Positions 8,857-17,280 of a DNA stretch of 62,037 nt are shown here, one piece after another; position 1 is the stretch's first letter, and each line of letters starts with the position of its first letter. The position numbers were made by a program, and so were the translations under genes. Source of the stretch: an uncultured Clostridium sp. (lineage in GTDB: Bacteria; Bacillota; Clostridia; Lachnospirales; Lachnospiraceae); contig CAMEFI010000020.1 in the NCBI GenBank assembly GCA_945915475.1, positions 1 through 62,037 on the forward strand. The letters run 5' to 3'. Under the pieces are notes generated by a model that saw only the letters and a program-made list of their open reading frames with translations, searched no databases and was not told where the DNA came from.

Positions 8857-9936
8857 CTATTCGTATAAATAGCTGCAGCTTTCCCGTTCAATCAGGCGGC
8901 AGGGAAGCTCAAGGCGGACATGTTCGGTGTGACTACCGGCTTTGCGGTCTAATAAGAGCATGAGAGCGAGATGACTCATCTCTTTTTTGGGAATATCAAT
9001 AGTGGTTAACATTGGAGACGTTTTTTGGGATTCTGCTATGTTATCAATTGCGATAACAGATGGCAGATATCCCTTTTTTTTGTGTTTTTTTAAGGCATTT
9101 AATACACCTAATGCCGTGCTGTCGTTTGCACAGAAAATGGCAGTGGGACGTTCATTGGAGTCAAGAATGGACACCATGGCGGCAAACCCTTCCTGCACGG
9201 TCTGGTTCGTTGGGTGTACATTGATATGATTAAGAGGCAGGTTATGCAGCAGAAGTGTCTGATAATAACCGATGTAACGTGCCTCGTATGTGCAGTCCCC
9301 GATGTAGGCAATATTTTTGTGCCCTAATGAAATAAGATATTCCATTGCTTTTGATGCGGCAGTCTGCCCGTTACAGATCACTTCATCATATTCATAGTCT
9401 GTGGGATTCCGGTCAATACCGGCAATATAGGAATACCGGCTTCGAAGACTCGGTATGAACATGGAAGGGCATTTGCCAAGGATAATAAGACCGGTGTTGT
9501 TTTTGACAGATATATTCAGGGAGGACGCCTGCTCGGATGTAGACAGCGTCTGCCTAAAAGGAATGTGTAAAGAATCATTTTTAACCGCAGTCAATCTGGT
9601 AATGTCAACGTTGTGCAGAATATCACCTAACACACATCCGTTCTGAATCAGTTCCTCCTTTATACACTGAAACAGTTCTTCGAAGAAAGCATCCTCTTCA
9701 ATGGAATCGAAACGGGTTAACAGGATATCCACGGTAAATGGAGAATCTACAGAGGAGTTATCCCCTTTTCTCAACATTCTTGCAGTTTCATTGGGAACAT
9801 ATTGTAATTGTCTTGCTGCATCCCAGATGCGTTTTTCTAATCCGGGATCATTGCAGCGGTGATCTTTATTATTGAGGACACGGGATACTGTTGCAACGGA
9901 AGTACCTGCCATGGCAGCGATTTCTTTTAAAGACAT
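8857..9936 (-). CDS. LacI family transcriptional regulator
   Basis: A full-length (359 residues) LacI/GalR regulator. The N-terminal HTH MSLKEIAAMAGTSVATVSRVLN is canonical, and the hinge helix follows near 45-58 (YVPNETARMLR). The effector domain extends to the end (FCANDSTALGVLNAL, VIAIDNI). It is divergent from an SsuABC-like transporter, and two similar LacI-type operators lie between them at 9999 and 10075. It probably represses the transporter and itself. A LacI regulator is unusual for a sulfonate/nitrate-type transporter, so the ligand may be something else. RBS GGAAAT precedes the ATG. Confidence 0.88.
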   Translation of the reverse strand: MSLKEIAAMAGTSVATVSRVLNNKDHRCNDPGLEKRIWDAARQLQYVPNETARMLRKGDNSSVDSPFTVDILLTRFDSIEEDAFFEELFQCIKEELIQNGCVLGDILHNVDITRLTAVKNDSLHIPFRQTLSTSEQASSLNISVKNNTGLIILGKCPSMFIPSLRSRYSYIAGIDRNPTDYEYDEVICNGQTAASKAMEYLISLGHKNIAYIGDCTYEARYIGYYQTLLLHNLPLNHINVHPTNQTVQEGFAAMVSILDSNERPTAIFCANDSTALGVLNALKKHKKKGYLPSVIAIDNIAESQKTSPMLTTIDIPKKEMSHLALMLLLDRKAGSHTEHVRLELPCRLIERESCSYLYE

Positions 9937-9998
9937 GTTAATTTCCTTTCTTATATGAAGCAGGGGGGCAAAAGCCTATTTGCCATCCTAATCTGACG

Positions 9999-10088
9999 TG
10001 AAAACGATTGCAAAAAATTATATAATAAAAATTATTATAATAATAAAGTACCACAAAACAGACCTCTATTCAAGTGATAACGTTTGCA
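9999..10088. promoter_or_regulatory. Two LacI-type operators between the regulator and transporter genes
   Basis: TGAAAACGATTGCA (9999-10012) and TGATAACGTTTGCA (10075-10088) share the pattern TGAWAACGWTTGCA with the central CG typical of LacI-family operators. They differ from the general catabolite (cre) consensus at one or two positions. A 76-bp spacing and a very AT-rich stretch between them would permit DNA looping. Confidence 0.6.
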
Positions 10089-10159
10089 GATTTAGATGTT
10101 TGAAGAGGAGAAAAGTTTGTGTAATCTATTAGATAGAAGCTGCAGTGCAGTAATAAGTG

Positions 10160-10177
10160 GGCAATTGCAAAACACCT
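10160..10177 (+). repeat. Copy of the dispersed TTGC(G/A)AAAC motif
   Basis: GGCAATTGCAAAACACCT lies 30 bases before the transporter's ribosome site. It differs by one base from the consensus GGCAATTGCGAAACACCT seen elsewhere in the window. Confidence 0.45.
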
Positions 10178-10207
10178 AAGTAATGAGATCAAAAAGGAGA
10201 AATGGAT

Positions 10208-11185
10208 ATGAAGAAGAAATGGTTGGCAGCAGCATTGATGACATTGTTAGCAGTTGGTGTTGCCGGATGCGGAAATAAACAAAACAGTGAGAAAGCAGAA
10301 TTACATGTTGGGTACTTTAATAATGTGACTCATGCGCAGGCGTTGTTGATGAAAGCAGATGGCTCCTTAGAAGATAGTTTAGGTGAGGACGTGGATGTAA
10401 GCTGGACAGCATTTAATGCAGGTCCGGCGGAAGTGGAGGCATTATTTGCCGGGGATATTGATATAGGATATATCGGTCCGGTTCCGGCGGTAAGTGCCAA
10501 TGTGAAGTCAAAGGGGGATGTGCAGGTGCTGTCCGGTGCAACACAGGCAGGTGCAGCATTGGTTGCCCGGGAAGATTCCGGAATTCAAAGTGTGAAGGAT
10601 TTGTCAGGAAAAACGGTTGCGATTCCGCAGATTGGTAATACCCAGCATTTATGCCTGTTGAATCTCCTCACGGAAAATAGTTTGAAACCCGTGACAGATG
10701 GTGGCGACGTAACAGTTTCTGCTGTTGCCAATGCGGATGTTGCGAACATGATGGACCGTGGGGATGTGGATGCGGCTCTTGTGCCGGAACCATGGGCTTC
10801 TACTTTGTTAAAACAGGGGGCAGAGCTGGTATTGGATTACGACCAGGTGTTCATGGATGGAAAGTATGATGTTGCGGTTGTGGTTGTGCGTAAAGAGTAC
10901 ATGGAAGAACATCCGGACATTGTGGAAGCATTTTTGAAGGAGCACGGAGCTGCAACTACCCGGATTGTGGAGGATACGGACGTCTCTCTTACGACGCTGA
11001 ACGAGGAATTATTAAGTGCAACCGGTAAGTCATTAGGGGAAGATATTATCAAAGAGGCCTTTTCCCGTATTCAGGTGTCCACAGTCATCAATGAGGAGGC
11101 ACTTATGAAGTTTGCGGATATCAGTAAAGGGCAGGGCTTCATCAATGAAGTGCCGGAGAAAGAGAGCTTGTTTGTGAAGAAATAA
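10208..11185 (+). CDS. ABC transporter substrate-binding lipoprotein (SsuA/NMT1-like)
   Basis: A lipoprotein signal ends at VAGC with lipidated Cys21. The mature part matches the nitrate/sulfonate/bicarbonate (SsuA/TauA/NMT1) binding fold: LHVGYFNNVTHAQALL, then GDIDIGYIGPVPAVSA and DAALVPEPWAS. It would sit on the outer face of the membrane and deliver substrate to the permease encoded two genes on. ATG 10208 has AGGAGA at proper spacing (7 bases); ATG 10202 is too close. It is first of three genes (binding protein, ATPase, permease). Substrate uncertain: sulfonate, thiamine precursor or similar small anionic compound. Confidence 0.85.
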   Translation: MKKKWLAAALMTLLAVGVAGCGNKQNSEKAELHVGYFNNVTHAQALLMKADGSLEDSLGEDVDVSWTAFNAGPAEVEALFAGDIDIGYIGPVPAVSANVKSKGDVQVLSGATQAGAALVAREDSGIQSVKDLSGKTVAIPQIGNTQHLCLLNLLTENSLKPVTDGGDVTVSAVANADVANMMDRGDVDAALVPEPWASTLLKQGAELVLDYDQVFMDGKYDVAVVVVRKEYMEEHPDIVEAFLKEHGAATTRIVEDTDVSLTTLNEELLSATGKSLGEDIIKEAFSRIQVSTVINEEALMKFADISKGQGFINEVPEKESLFVKK

Positions 11186-11209
11186 TAGGGAATAACAGGA
11201 GATAGTGAT

Positions 11210-11953
11210 ATGGCACTGGAGATTAGGAATTTGTGTAAACATTTTGACAATAATGAACAGGCAACCTTAAAGGAAATCAGTCTGGATATTGCAGATGGGG
11301 AATTTGTGTGTATTGTCGGTCAGTCAGGTTGTGGAAAAAGTACATTGCTCAATCTGGTGGCGGGACTGTTGACACCAACCAGTGGAGAGATTCTTTTAGA
11401 TGGCAAAGTCATTACCGGACCCGGGGCAGACCGGACTGTGATGTTTCAGGAACATGGACTGTTTCCGTGGCTGAATGTTATTGATAACGTGAAATTTGGA
11501 ATGAAATTAGCGGGTATACCAAAAGCAGAGCAGGAAGAGCGTGCAATGCATTATCTGGATATGGTACATTTAAGTCAGTACAGGGATTATCCCATTCATC
11601 AGATTTCCGGTGGAATGCGTCAGCGTACAGCACTTGCAAGAGCCCTTACCATGGATTCGAAAGTGTTACTGATGGATGAACCATTTTCTGCATTGGATAA
11701 ACAGACATCAAACCAGTTGCGGGTTGAATTGCAGCGGATCTGGATGGAGACAAAGAGGACCATTTTGTTCATCACGCATAGTGTGGAAGAAGCCGTCTAC
11801 TTAGGCGAAAGAGTGGTGGTGTTGTCGGCAGATCCGGAGAAAGAAATGCAGATCGTTCCAATTGCATTAGAACGTCCCCGTCATGTACATTCGCCGGAAT
11901 TTGTGGAGTACCGGCATCAGATTCTGGAGCAGATTCGGGGAGGTGAGTATTAA
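11210..11953 (+). CDS. ABC transporter ATP-binding protein (SsuB/TauB-like)
   Basis: 247 residues with Walker A GQSGCGKST, Q-loop region MFQEHGLFPWLNV, signature SGGMRQRTALARAL, Walker B VLLMDEPFSALD and switch His in FITHSVEEAV. These place it in the nitrate/sulfonate/taurine importer ATPase family. It powers uptake with the permease encoded one base downstream. RBS GGAGATAGTGAT precedes the ATG. All motifs are intact. Confidence 0.9.
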   Translation: MALEIRNLCKHFDNNEQATLKEISLDIADGEFVCIVGQSGCGKSTLLNLVAGLLTPTSGEILLDGKVITGPGADRTVMFQEHGLFPWLNVIDNVKFGMKLAGIPKAEQEERAMHYLDMVHLSQYRDYPIHQISGGMRQRTALARALTMDSKVLLMDEPFSALDKQTSNQLRVELQRIWMETKRTILFITHSVEEAVYLGERVVVLSADPEKEMQIVPIALERPRHVHSPEFVEYRHQILEQIRGGEY

Positions 11954-11954
11954 A

Positions 11955-12719
11955 ATGAGTATGGTTATCTTTTTGGGAATATTACTTGTCATATGGCAAG
12001 GGTTTTATTGGATCAGTGTGGATGTATTAGAAGTGTGCAAAGCGTATTCTGTTCCGTCTCCTCTTGGTGTTGCAGAGCGTTTTGTGGAACTTTGCAGTGA
12101 TGGAACGCTTTTGCAGGCAACCGGCAATTCTCTGCTTCGGGGAATAGCGGGTTATTTCATTGCAGTCCTGGTGGGAATTCTGTTAGGACTGTTAATCCAC
12201 CAGTTTGCATATCTGCAAAAAAATTTAAAACCTGTGGTATTAGGTGTGCAGACACTGCCGAGTGTGTGCTGGGTTCCATTCTCTATTCTGTGGTTTGGAT
12301 TGTCCACACAGGCTATCTTATTTGTGGTGGTGATGGGAGCAACATTTTCCATTGCGATATCCGTGGATAATGCCATTAAGAATGTGCAGCCAATCTATAT
12401 AAAGGCGGCGAAAACCATGGGAGCAAGCAAAAAACAGCTGTATCTTCATGTGATACTGCCTGCGTGTCTGCCGGAACTTGTAACCGGTTTGAAACAGGGA
12501 TGGTCCTTTGCGTGGCGTGCACTGATGGCAGGAGAAGTTATGACTACATCCATCGGATTAGGGCAGACACTTATCATGGGAAGGGATCTTGCAGATATCA
12601 ATCAGGTCATGCTGGTCATGCTGGTAATCGTCATTGTAGGTATTGTGATTGATAAATGCATTTTCTCTGTCATTGAAAAGCGCCTGCTCATAAAGCGTGG
12701 ATTATGGGAGACAGAGTAG
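11955..12719 (+). CDS. ABC transporter permease (SsuC/TauC-like)
   Basis: 254 residues with about six membrane helices, and the cytoplasmic EAA loop that contacts the ATPase (YIKAAKTMGASKKQLYLHVILPACLPELVTGLKQG). ATG 11955 was chosen because GGAGGTG lies at 11938-11944; a longer frame from 11883 would overlap the ATPase gene by 70 bases. It completes the SsuABC-like importer. The gene ends 16 bases before the convergent flavodiiron protein gene, with no obvious terminator between them. Confidence 0.88.
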   Translation: MSMVIFLGILLVIWQGFYWISVDVLEVCKAYSVPSPLGVAERFVELCSDGTLLQATGNSLLRGIAGYFIAVLVGILLGLLIHQFAYLQKNLKPVVLGVQTLPSVCWVPFSILWFGLSTQAILFVVVMGATFSIAISVDNAIKNVQPIYIKAAKTMGASKKQLYLHVILPACLPELVTGLKQGWSFAWRALMAGEVMTTSIGLGQTLIMGRDLADINQVMLVMLVIVIVGIVIDKCIFSVIEKRLLIKRGLWETE

Positions 12720-12734
12720 AAATACTCTGGAGGG

Positions 12735-13901
12735 TTATTGTAACAATTCGTCTGCAAGGGTCTCCATTGCAGTCACATTTTCCGGTTTCATGGTTGACTG
12801 GATGGTGACGATGTTCTCGCAAATGCTGACATTCTTCATACTTTCTAACATGGATTTTATGGTTCTTGCGGCTGATGGTGCCCAGGAACCATTTTCTATT
12901 ATGGCAACCTTGCGGTTCTGGTATGCTTTATGGGATAAGCGGTTCAGGAAATCTTCCATAGGAGGAAATACTCCGGCGTCATAGGAGGATGCAGCAAGTA
13001 CCAGCTTGCTGTAACGGAATGCGTCTTCCACAGCTTCTGCTATGTCATCTCTGGTAAGATCCGTAAATGCCACTTTGGCAGCACCCTTTTCTTCAAGAAT
13101 CTCCACCATCTTTTCGGCTGCGGTTTTGGTGTTGCCATGGATAGAAGCACAGGCAACAAATACACCCTCGTCTTCCGGTTCGTAACTGCTCCAGGTGTTG
13201 TATTTGCCAATATAATAGTCAAGATTCTCTGTAAGGATTGGCCCATGTAAAGGGCAGATGGTCTGAATATCCAGTGTGGCAGCCTTCTTTAACAGGGTCT
13301 GAACAGGCCCGCCGTATTTACCAACAATATTAAAGTAGTATCTTCTTGCTTCGCATGCCCAGTCTTCCTCTGTACTGAGTGCACCAAATTTACCGAAGGC
13401 ATCGGCACTGAAAAGGACTTTCTCAGTGGATTCATACTCCAGCATAACTTCCGGCCAGTGAACCATCGGTGCCATAATAAAGGTAAGCTTGTGTTCTCCA
13501 AGATCTAATGTGTCCCCTTCCTTTACCACAATGGAACGTTCCTCTAATCCGTTCATATCAAAGAATTGTGGAAGCATTGCTTTGGCTTTTGCAGTTAATA
13601 CAAGCTTTGCAGAGGGATAGGTATCTGCTAATTTCTGAATGTTTGAAGAATGGTCCGGTTCGAGGTGAGAGATCACTAGATAATCTACGGTTCTGCCCTC
13701 AAGTGCTGACTCAAGGTTGGCAAACCATTCCTTCGTCTTTCTGGCATCAACGGTATCTAAAACAGCAGTCTTTTCATCTAATATGACATAAGAATTGTAA
13801 GACATGCCATTTGGAACGATATACTGGCTCTCAAATAGATCTAAAGTGGTGTCGTCTACACCGATATACTGGATTGCGTTAGAAATCATTGTGTTACTCA
13901 T
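12735..13901 (-). CDS. fprA: FprA family A-type flavodiiron protein
   Basis: 388 residues: an N-terminal metallo-beta-lactamase-like domain carrying the diiron site (HLEPDHS near residue 80, further ligands in MVHWPE and PLHGP), then a C-terminal flavodoxin domain from about 250 (VFVACASIHGNTKTAAEKM). The protein reduces O2 to water, or NO to N2O, and protects anaerobes from oxidative or nitrosative stress. The length is normal for the family. It is monocistronic, starting from a promoter at 13938-13966, and RBS AGGAGG precedes the ATG. Confidence 0.92.
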   Translation of the reverse strand: MSNTMISNAIQYIGVDDTTLDLFESQYIVPNGMSYNSYVILDEKTAVLDTVDARKTKEWFANLESALEGRTVDYLVISHLEPDHSSNIQKLADTYPSAKLVLTAKAKAMLPQFFDMNGLEERSIVVKEGDTLDLGEHKLTFIMAPMVHWPEVMLEYESTEKVLFSADAFGKFGALSTEEDWACEARRYYFNIVGKYGGPVQTLLKKAATLDIQTICPLHGPILTENLDYYIGKYNTWSSYEPEDEGVFVACASIHGNTKTAAEKMVEILEEKGAAKVAFTDLTRDDIAEAVEDAFRYSKLVLAASSYDAGVFPPMEDFLNRLSHKAYQNRKVAIIENGSWAPSAARTIKSMLESMKNVSICENIVTIQSTMKPENVTAMETLADELLQ

Positions 13902-13937
13902 TTGTATTCCTCCTGTGTGATATATTTCATATGGTAT

Positions 13938-13966
13938 ATTATAGCAAGACTTTCCTGTAATGTCAC
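13938..13966 (-). promoter_or_regulatory. Promoter of fprA
   Basis: On the minus strand GTGACA (13966-13961), a 17-bp spacer and TATAAT (13943-13938). The start would lie about 30 bases before the fprA ATG. AT-rich partial palindromes overlap the start region. Confidence 0.6.
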
Positions 13967-13994
13967 TTATGTTCTTACATTATCTGAGCATTGG

Positions 13995-14023
13995 TTGTAT
14001 TCATTTGAAAAGTTTGATATACT
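13995..14023 (+). promoter_or_regulatory. Promoter of ddl
   Basis: TTGTAT (13995-14000), a 17-bp spacer and TATACT (14018-14023), about 55 bases before the ddl start codon. Confidence 0.65.
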
Positions 14024-14078
14024 TATAACAAGAATGCAATCATTAAGCGGTAAGCGCAATGATCAGGAAGGAGCTTCT

Positions 14079-15167
14079 ATGAGCAAATTAAACATCGCAG
14101 TCATTTTTGGAGGTCAGTCGTCAGAGCATGATATTTCGTGTATCTCTGTACAGACGGTAGCAAAGGCCATCAATCCGGAGAAATATGATATTACGTATAT
14201 TGGAATTACAAAGGAAGGACACTGGTTACTGGCAGAGTCCCTGGATAGTATCGTAGATGGAAGCTGGGAAATGAGTACAACGGATGCGGTTATCTCACCG
14301 GACGCAACGAAACAGGAGATGATTCTGTCGGGAGGGGATGGTGTGACAAGGAAGCATATAGATGTTATTTTTCCGGTACTGCATGGTATGTATGGGGAGG
14401 ATGGAACCATTCAGGGATTGTTTGAGATGAGTAAGATTCCATATGTGGGATGTGGTGTTCTTGCATCTGCGGTAGGAATGGATAAAGTTTACACAAAGAT
14501 TATTGTAGATGAGTTGGGAATCAAACAGGCAGATTATGTATTGGTAAGAGCCGTTGAAGTGGAACGTGCCAACCGGAATGAAGGCAATGTGACCATGGAT
14601 GAATTGGTTTGCCGGGTGGAAGGCAAATTGAATTACCCGGTGTTTATTAAGCCAAGTAAGGCAGGCTCTTCCCAGGGTGTCAGTAAAGCACATAACCGTG
14701 AGGAATTAGTTGCCGGTCTGCAATTGGCAGCGAAGCATGATACGAAGATATTAGTGGAGCGTAACATTGTTGGAAGAGAGATTGAGTGTGCAGTATTAGG
14801 AACAGCAGCAGATGCGGAGGCTTCCGGTGTGGGAGAGATATTAGCTGCGGCTGAATTCTATGATTTTGATGCGAAGTATACCAATGCAGAGTCCAAAACA
14901 GTAATCTCACCGGAGCTTCCGGAGGGAAAAGCGGAGGAGATTCGGGAAGCCGCAAAGGCAATTTTTGCTGCGGTAGACGGGTATGGACTTTCCCGTGTGG
15001 ATTTCTTCTTAGAGACAGAAACGAACACGGTCATTTTCAACGAGATCAATACACTGCCGGGATTTACTTCCATCAGTATGTACCCGATGTTATGGAAAGC
15101 ACAGGGCGTTGACTTGGAAACATTGGTAGAACGCCAGATCGAACTTGCATTTCAACGTCGCTATTAA
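14079..15167 (+). CDS. ddl: D-alanine--D-alanine ligase
   Basis: 362 residues, an ATP-grasp enzyme joining two D-alanines for peptidoglycan precursors in the cytoplasm. Family motifs are present: FGGQSSEHDISCIS at the N-terminus, VIFPVLHGMYGEDGTIQG, FIKPSKAGSSQGVSKA, and EINTLPGFTSISMYP near the end (metal and substrate site). The start ATG 14079 has AGGAAGGAG upstream; a longer frame to 13902 crosses the promoter. It is followed 21 bases later by murI, so two cell-wall D-amino-acid enzymes share a transcript. Confidence 0.93.
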   Translation: MSKLNIAVIFGGQSSEHDISCISVQTVAKAINPEKYDITYIGITKEGHWLLAESLDSIVDGSWEMSTTDAVISPDATKQEMILSGGDGVTRKHIDVIFPVLHGMYGEDGTIQGLFEMSKIPYVGCGVLASAVGMDKVYTKIIVDELGIKQADYVLVRAVEVERANRNEGNVTMDELVCRVEGKLNYPVFIKPSKAGSSQGVSKAHNREELVAGLQLAAKHDTKILVERNIVGREIECAVLGTAADAEASGVGEILAAAEFYDFDAKYTNAESKTVISPELPEGKAEEIREAAKAIFAAVDGYGLSRVDFFLETETNTVIFNEINTLPGFTSISMYPMLWKAQGVDLETLVERQIELAFQRRY

Positions 15168-15188
15168 GAAGCTCAAAGGAGAATAGAT

Positions 15189-15992
15189 ATGAATAATCCG
15201 ATAGGTGTTTTTGATTCCGGTGTGGGTGGCCTTACGGTTGCACGAGAGATTATGCGGCAGCTTCCGGGGGAGGATCTGGTATATTTTGGAGATACTGCCC
15301 GGGTTCCCTATGGTTCAAAATCCAAAAAGACGGTATTAAAATACAGCAGACAGATCGTACGTTTTCTGCGCACAAAGGATGTTAAGGCAATTGTGGTAGC
15401 CTGTAATACGGCGAGTGCTCTCGCTCTGGATGAGATTGCAGCAGAGATTGATATTCCTATTATCGGTGTGGTGAAGCCGGGGGCAAAGATGGCAGTAGAG
15501 ACGACAAAGACCGGAAATGTTGGTGTGATCGGAACAGAAAGCACCATTAAGTCCGGTATTTACAACGACTATATAAGGGAATTGGATTCGGAGGTTACTG
15601 TGGTGAGTAAGGCCTGCCCGCTGTTTGTTCCCCTTGTGGAGGAGGGACTCATTGAGGATCGGGTAACGGATGATATTGTGGCACGGTATCTGCAGGAGAT
15701 GAAGGAGTATCATGTGGATTCTCTTGTTCTTGGCTGTACGCATTATCCATTGATTCGCAATGCAATTAAGCGGTTTATGGGGGATGAAGTTCGTCTGGTC
15801 AATCCGGCATTTGAGACGGCAAAGAGCCTCAAGGAATTGTTGACGGAGCAGGGAATTCTCAATACAAGCAGAAAAAAACCGGAATATGAGTATTATGTCA
15901 GTGATGGTGTAGATAAATTCATTTCCTTTGCGGATAGTGTGTTGCCATGTCATGTAACCGATACACAGGTGATAGATATTGAGAGTTATTGA
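15189..15992 (+). CDS. murI: Glutamate racemase
   Basis: 267 residues. DSGVGGLTV (Asp9, Ser10), ACNTAS (Cys72) and LGCTHYPL (Cys183, His185) are the catalytic elements of the cofactor-independent racemase, which interconverts L- and D-glutamate for peptidoglycan. RBS AAAGGAG precedes the ATG. It follows ddl in the same operon. Its D-glutamate product links it conceptually to the D-amino-acid operon at 34511-39683, which may dispose of excess. Confidence 0.94.
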   Translation: MNNPIGVFDSGVGGLTVAREIMRQLPGEDLVYFGDTARVPYGSKSKKTVLKYSRQIVRFLRTKDVKAIVVACNTASALALDEIAAEIDIPIIGVVKPGAKMAVETTKTGNVGVIGTESTIKSGIYNDYIRELDSEVTVVSKACPLFVPLVEEGLIEDRVTDDIVARYLQEMKEYHVDSLVLGCTHYPLIRNAIKRFMGDEVRLVNPAFETAKSLKELLTEQGILNTSRKKPEYEYYVSDGVDKFISFADSVLPCHVTDTQVIDIESY

Positions 15993-16067
15993 GACTCATA
16001 TCATAATCTGCAATCGGGTAAAGGGGTAGCTGTCTTATATAGAAATGCAAAATGTAGGAGTATAGAT

Positions 16068-16493
16068 ATGACAAAGGATGTCTTAGTAACAATTTCGGGA
16101 AATCAGTTTGCTGTGGATGATGAAGCGGTGGAAGTGATCACTACAGGTACTTACTATATTAAAAATGGCAAACATTATGTTCTTTATGAGGTGCAGTCAC
16201 AGGCCGGTGGTCCGGTTACAAAGAATCGGGTGAAGTTCCATGACGGTCATTTTGAGATGACAAAGAAAGGGGAGCAGAATGGATTTCTGTCCTTTGACCG
16301 CAATCAGAAGACTTCTAACATTTATCAGACGCCTGCAGGTCCGCTTCATGTGGATGTGACAACCGGCGTTTTGGAATTGGAAGAAAAAGACGAAGAGATC
16401 CGGGTGCGGGTATGTTATGCCCTTGAGATTAATTATCAGTTTATATCAGAGTGTGAAGTGAATTTTAAGATACAGGCAAGGGGAATGGAATGA
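16068..16493 (+). CDS. DUF1934 domain protein (YwiB-like beta-barrel)
   Basis: 141 residues forming a predicted all-beta, lipocalin-like small barrel (KDVLVTISGNQ, YYIKNGKHYVLYEVQ, NRVKFHDGHFEMTKKGE). The pattern matches DUF1934/YwiB, a conserved Firmicutes family of unknown role. RBS GTAGGAG is at a good distance. Its stop overlaps the next ATG by four bases (ATGA), showing translational coupling with the methyltransferase. Confidence 0.75.
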   Translation: MTKDVLVTISGNQFAVDDEAVEVITTGTYYIKNGKHYVLYEVQSQAGGPVTKNRVKFHDGHFEMTKKGEQNGFLSFDRNQKTSNIYQTPAGPLHVDVTTGVLELEEKDEEIRVRVCYALEINYQFISECEVNFKIQARGME

Positions 16494-17146
16494 AAAAGAA
16501 AAAAGGAAAAACGCCAAAGTATTTTGAAAATCACAAATATGAGAATTTTCTTGGAATCGAGAGCACAGAGATTGTTTATAACAATCGATACAATGATGAT
16601 TATTTTCGATATGAGCCTACCAGTTATAGTGGGCTCATTTGTGCATTTGATGCCTTAGAAGATGTGATGACGAAGTATGACCGTTTAGTGGACTTTGGTT
16701 GTGGCAAGGGCAGAGTGTTGTTTTACGTGAACCAGCGGTTTCAGTGTGAGGTATGCGGCATTGAGGTGGATGAGGAATTATATGAATTAGCATTGGATAA
16801 CCGGGCGTATTATAATACGAGATTCCGGGACACCAGTGACCATATTGAGATTATCCATGGCAAAGCAGAAGAGTATATGGTATGTCCGGAGGATACCGTG
16901 TTCTATTTTTTCAATCCTTTTGAGATTAACATTTTTGAGCAGGTGATTGCACATATTATGGAGAGTGTAAAGGAACATCCAAGAAGGGTGTTTGTAATGA
17001 TGTATTATCCCAAACAGGAATATTTAGAGCATATGAAGCACAAACATTTCCGGTTATACCGGATCGCCAAGCTTCCAACCTATGAGATGGATTGGGATGA
17101 AAAGGTGGTTATCTTTGAATACGGGGAACCACCCGCTAAATATTGA
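16490..17146 (+). CDS. Class I SAM-dependent methyltransferase
   Basis: 218 residues. SAM-binding motif I is LVDFGCGKGRVLFYV near residue 63, followed by the acidic end of strand 2 (CGIEVDEE) and DTVFYFFNPF at the motif IV position. Class I methyltransferases use S-adenosylmethionine to methylate small molecules, RNA or protein; the acceptor is unknown. NPF in motif IV resembles the N-PP-F type but is not diagnostic. It is translationally coupled to the DUF1934 gene. Confidence 0.8.
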   Translation: MKKKKGKTPKYFENHKYENFLGIESTEIVYNNRYNDDYFRYEPTSYSGLICAFDALEDVMTKYDRLVDFGCGKGRVLFYVNQRFQCEVCGIEVDEELYELALDNRAYYNTRFRDTSDHIEIIHGKAEEYMVCPEDTVFYFFNPFEINIFEQVIAHIMESVKEHPRRVFVMMYYPKQEYLEHMKHKHFRLYRIAKLPTYEMDWDEKVVIFEYGEPPAKY

Positions 17147-17178
17147 TATGCATAAGGCAATTGACACAAGATGTTTTG

Positions 17179-17207
17179 TTGTAACTAGAACGCAAAAATG
17201 GTATACT
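17179..17207 (+). promoter_or_regulatory. Promoter of the gdpP-rplI-dnaB operon
   Basis: TTGTAA (17179-17184), a 17-bp spacer and TATACT (17202-17207), about 75 bases upstream of gdpP. A second TTGACA at 17161 has no -10 at proper spacing. Confidence 0.65.
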
Positions 17208-17280
17208 AAGGTAGTTGTGTGAAAGTATAGCCATTATGTAAGAAATACCCATGGGTATGGGATGTATCAGATAGAAAGTG

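Noticed and set aside
9937-10207. Riboswitch before the SsuABC-like transporter
   Set aside because: I saw no TPP, SAM or other known core motif; the LacI-type operators explain the conserved-looking sequence.
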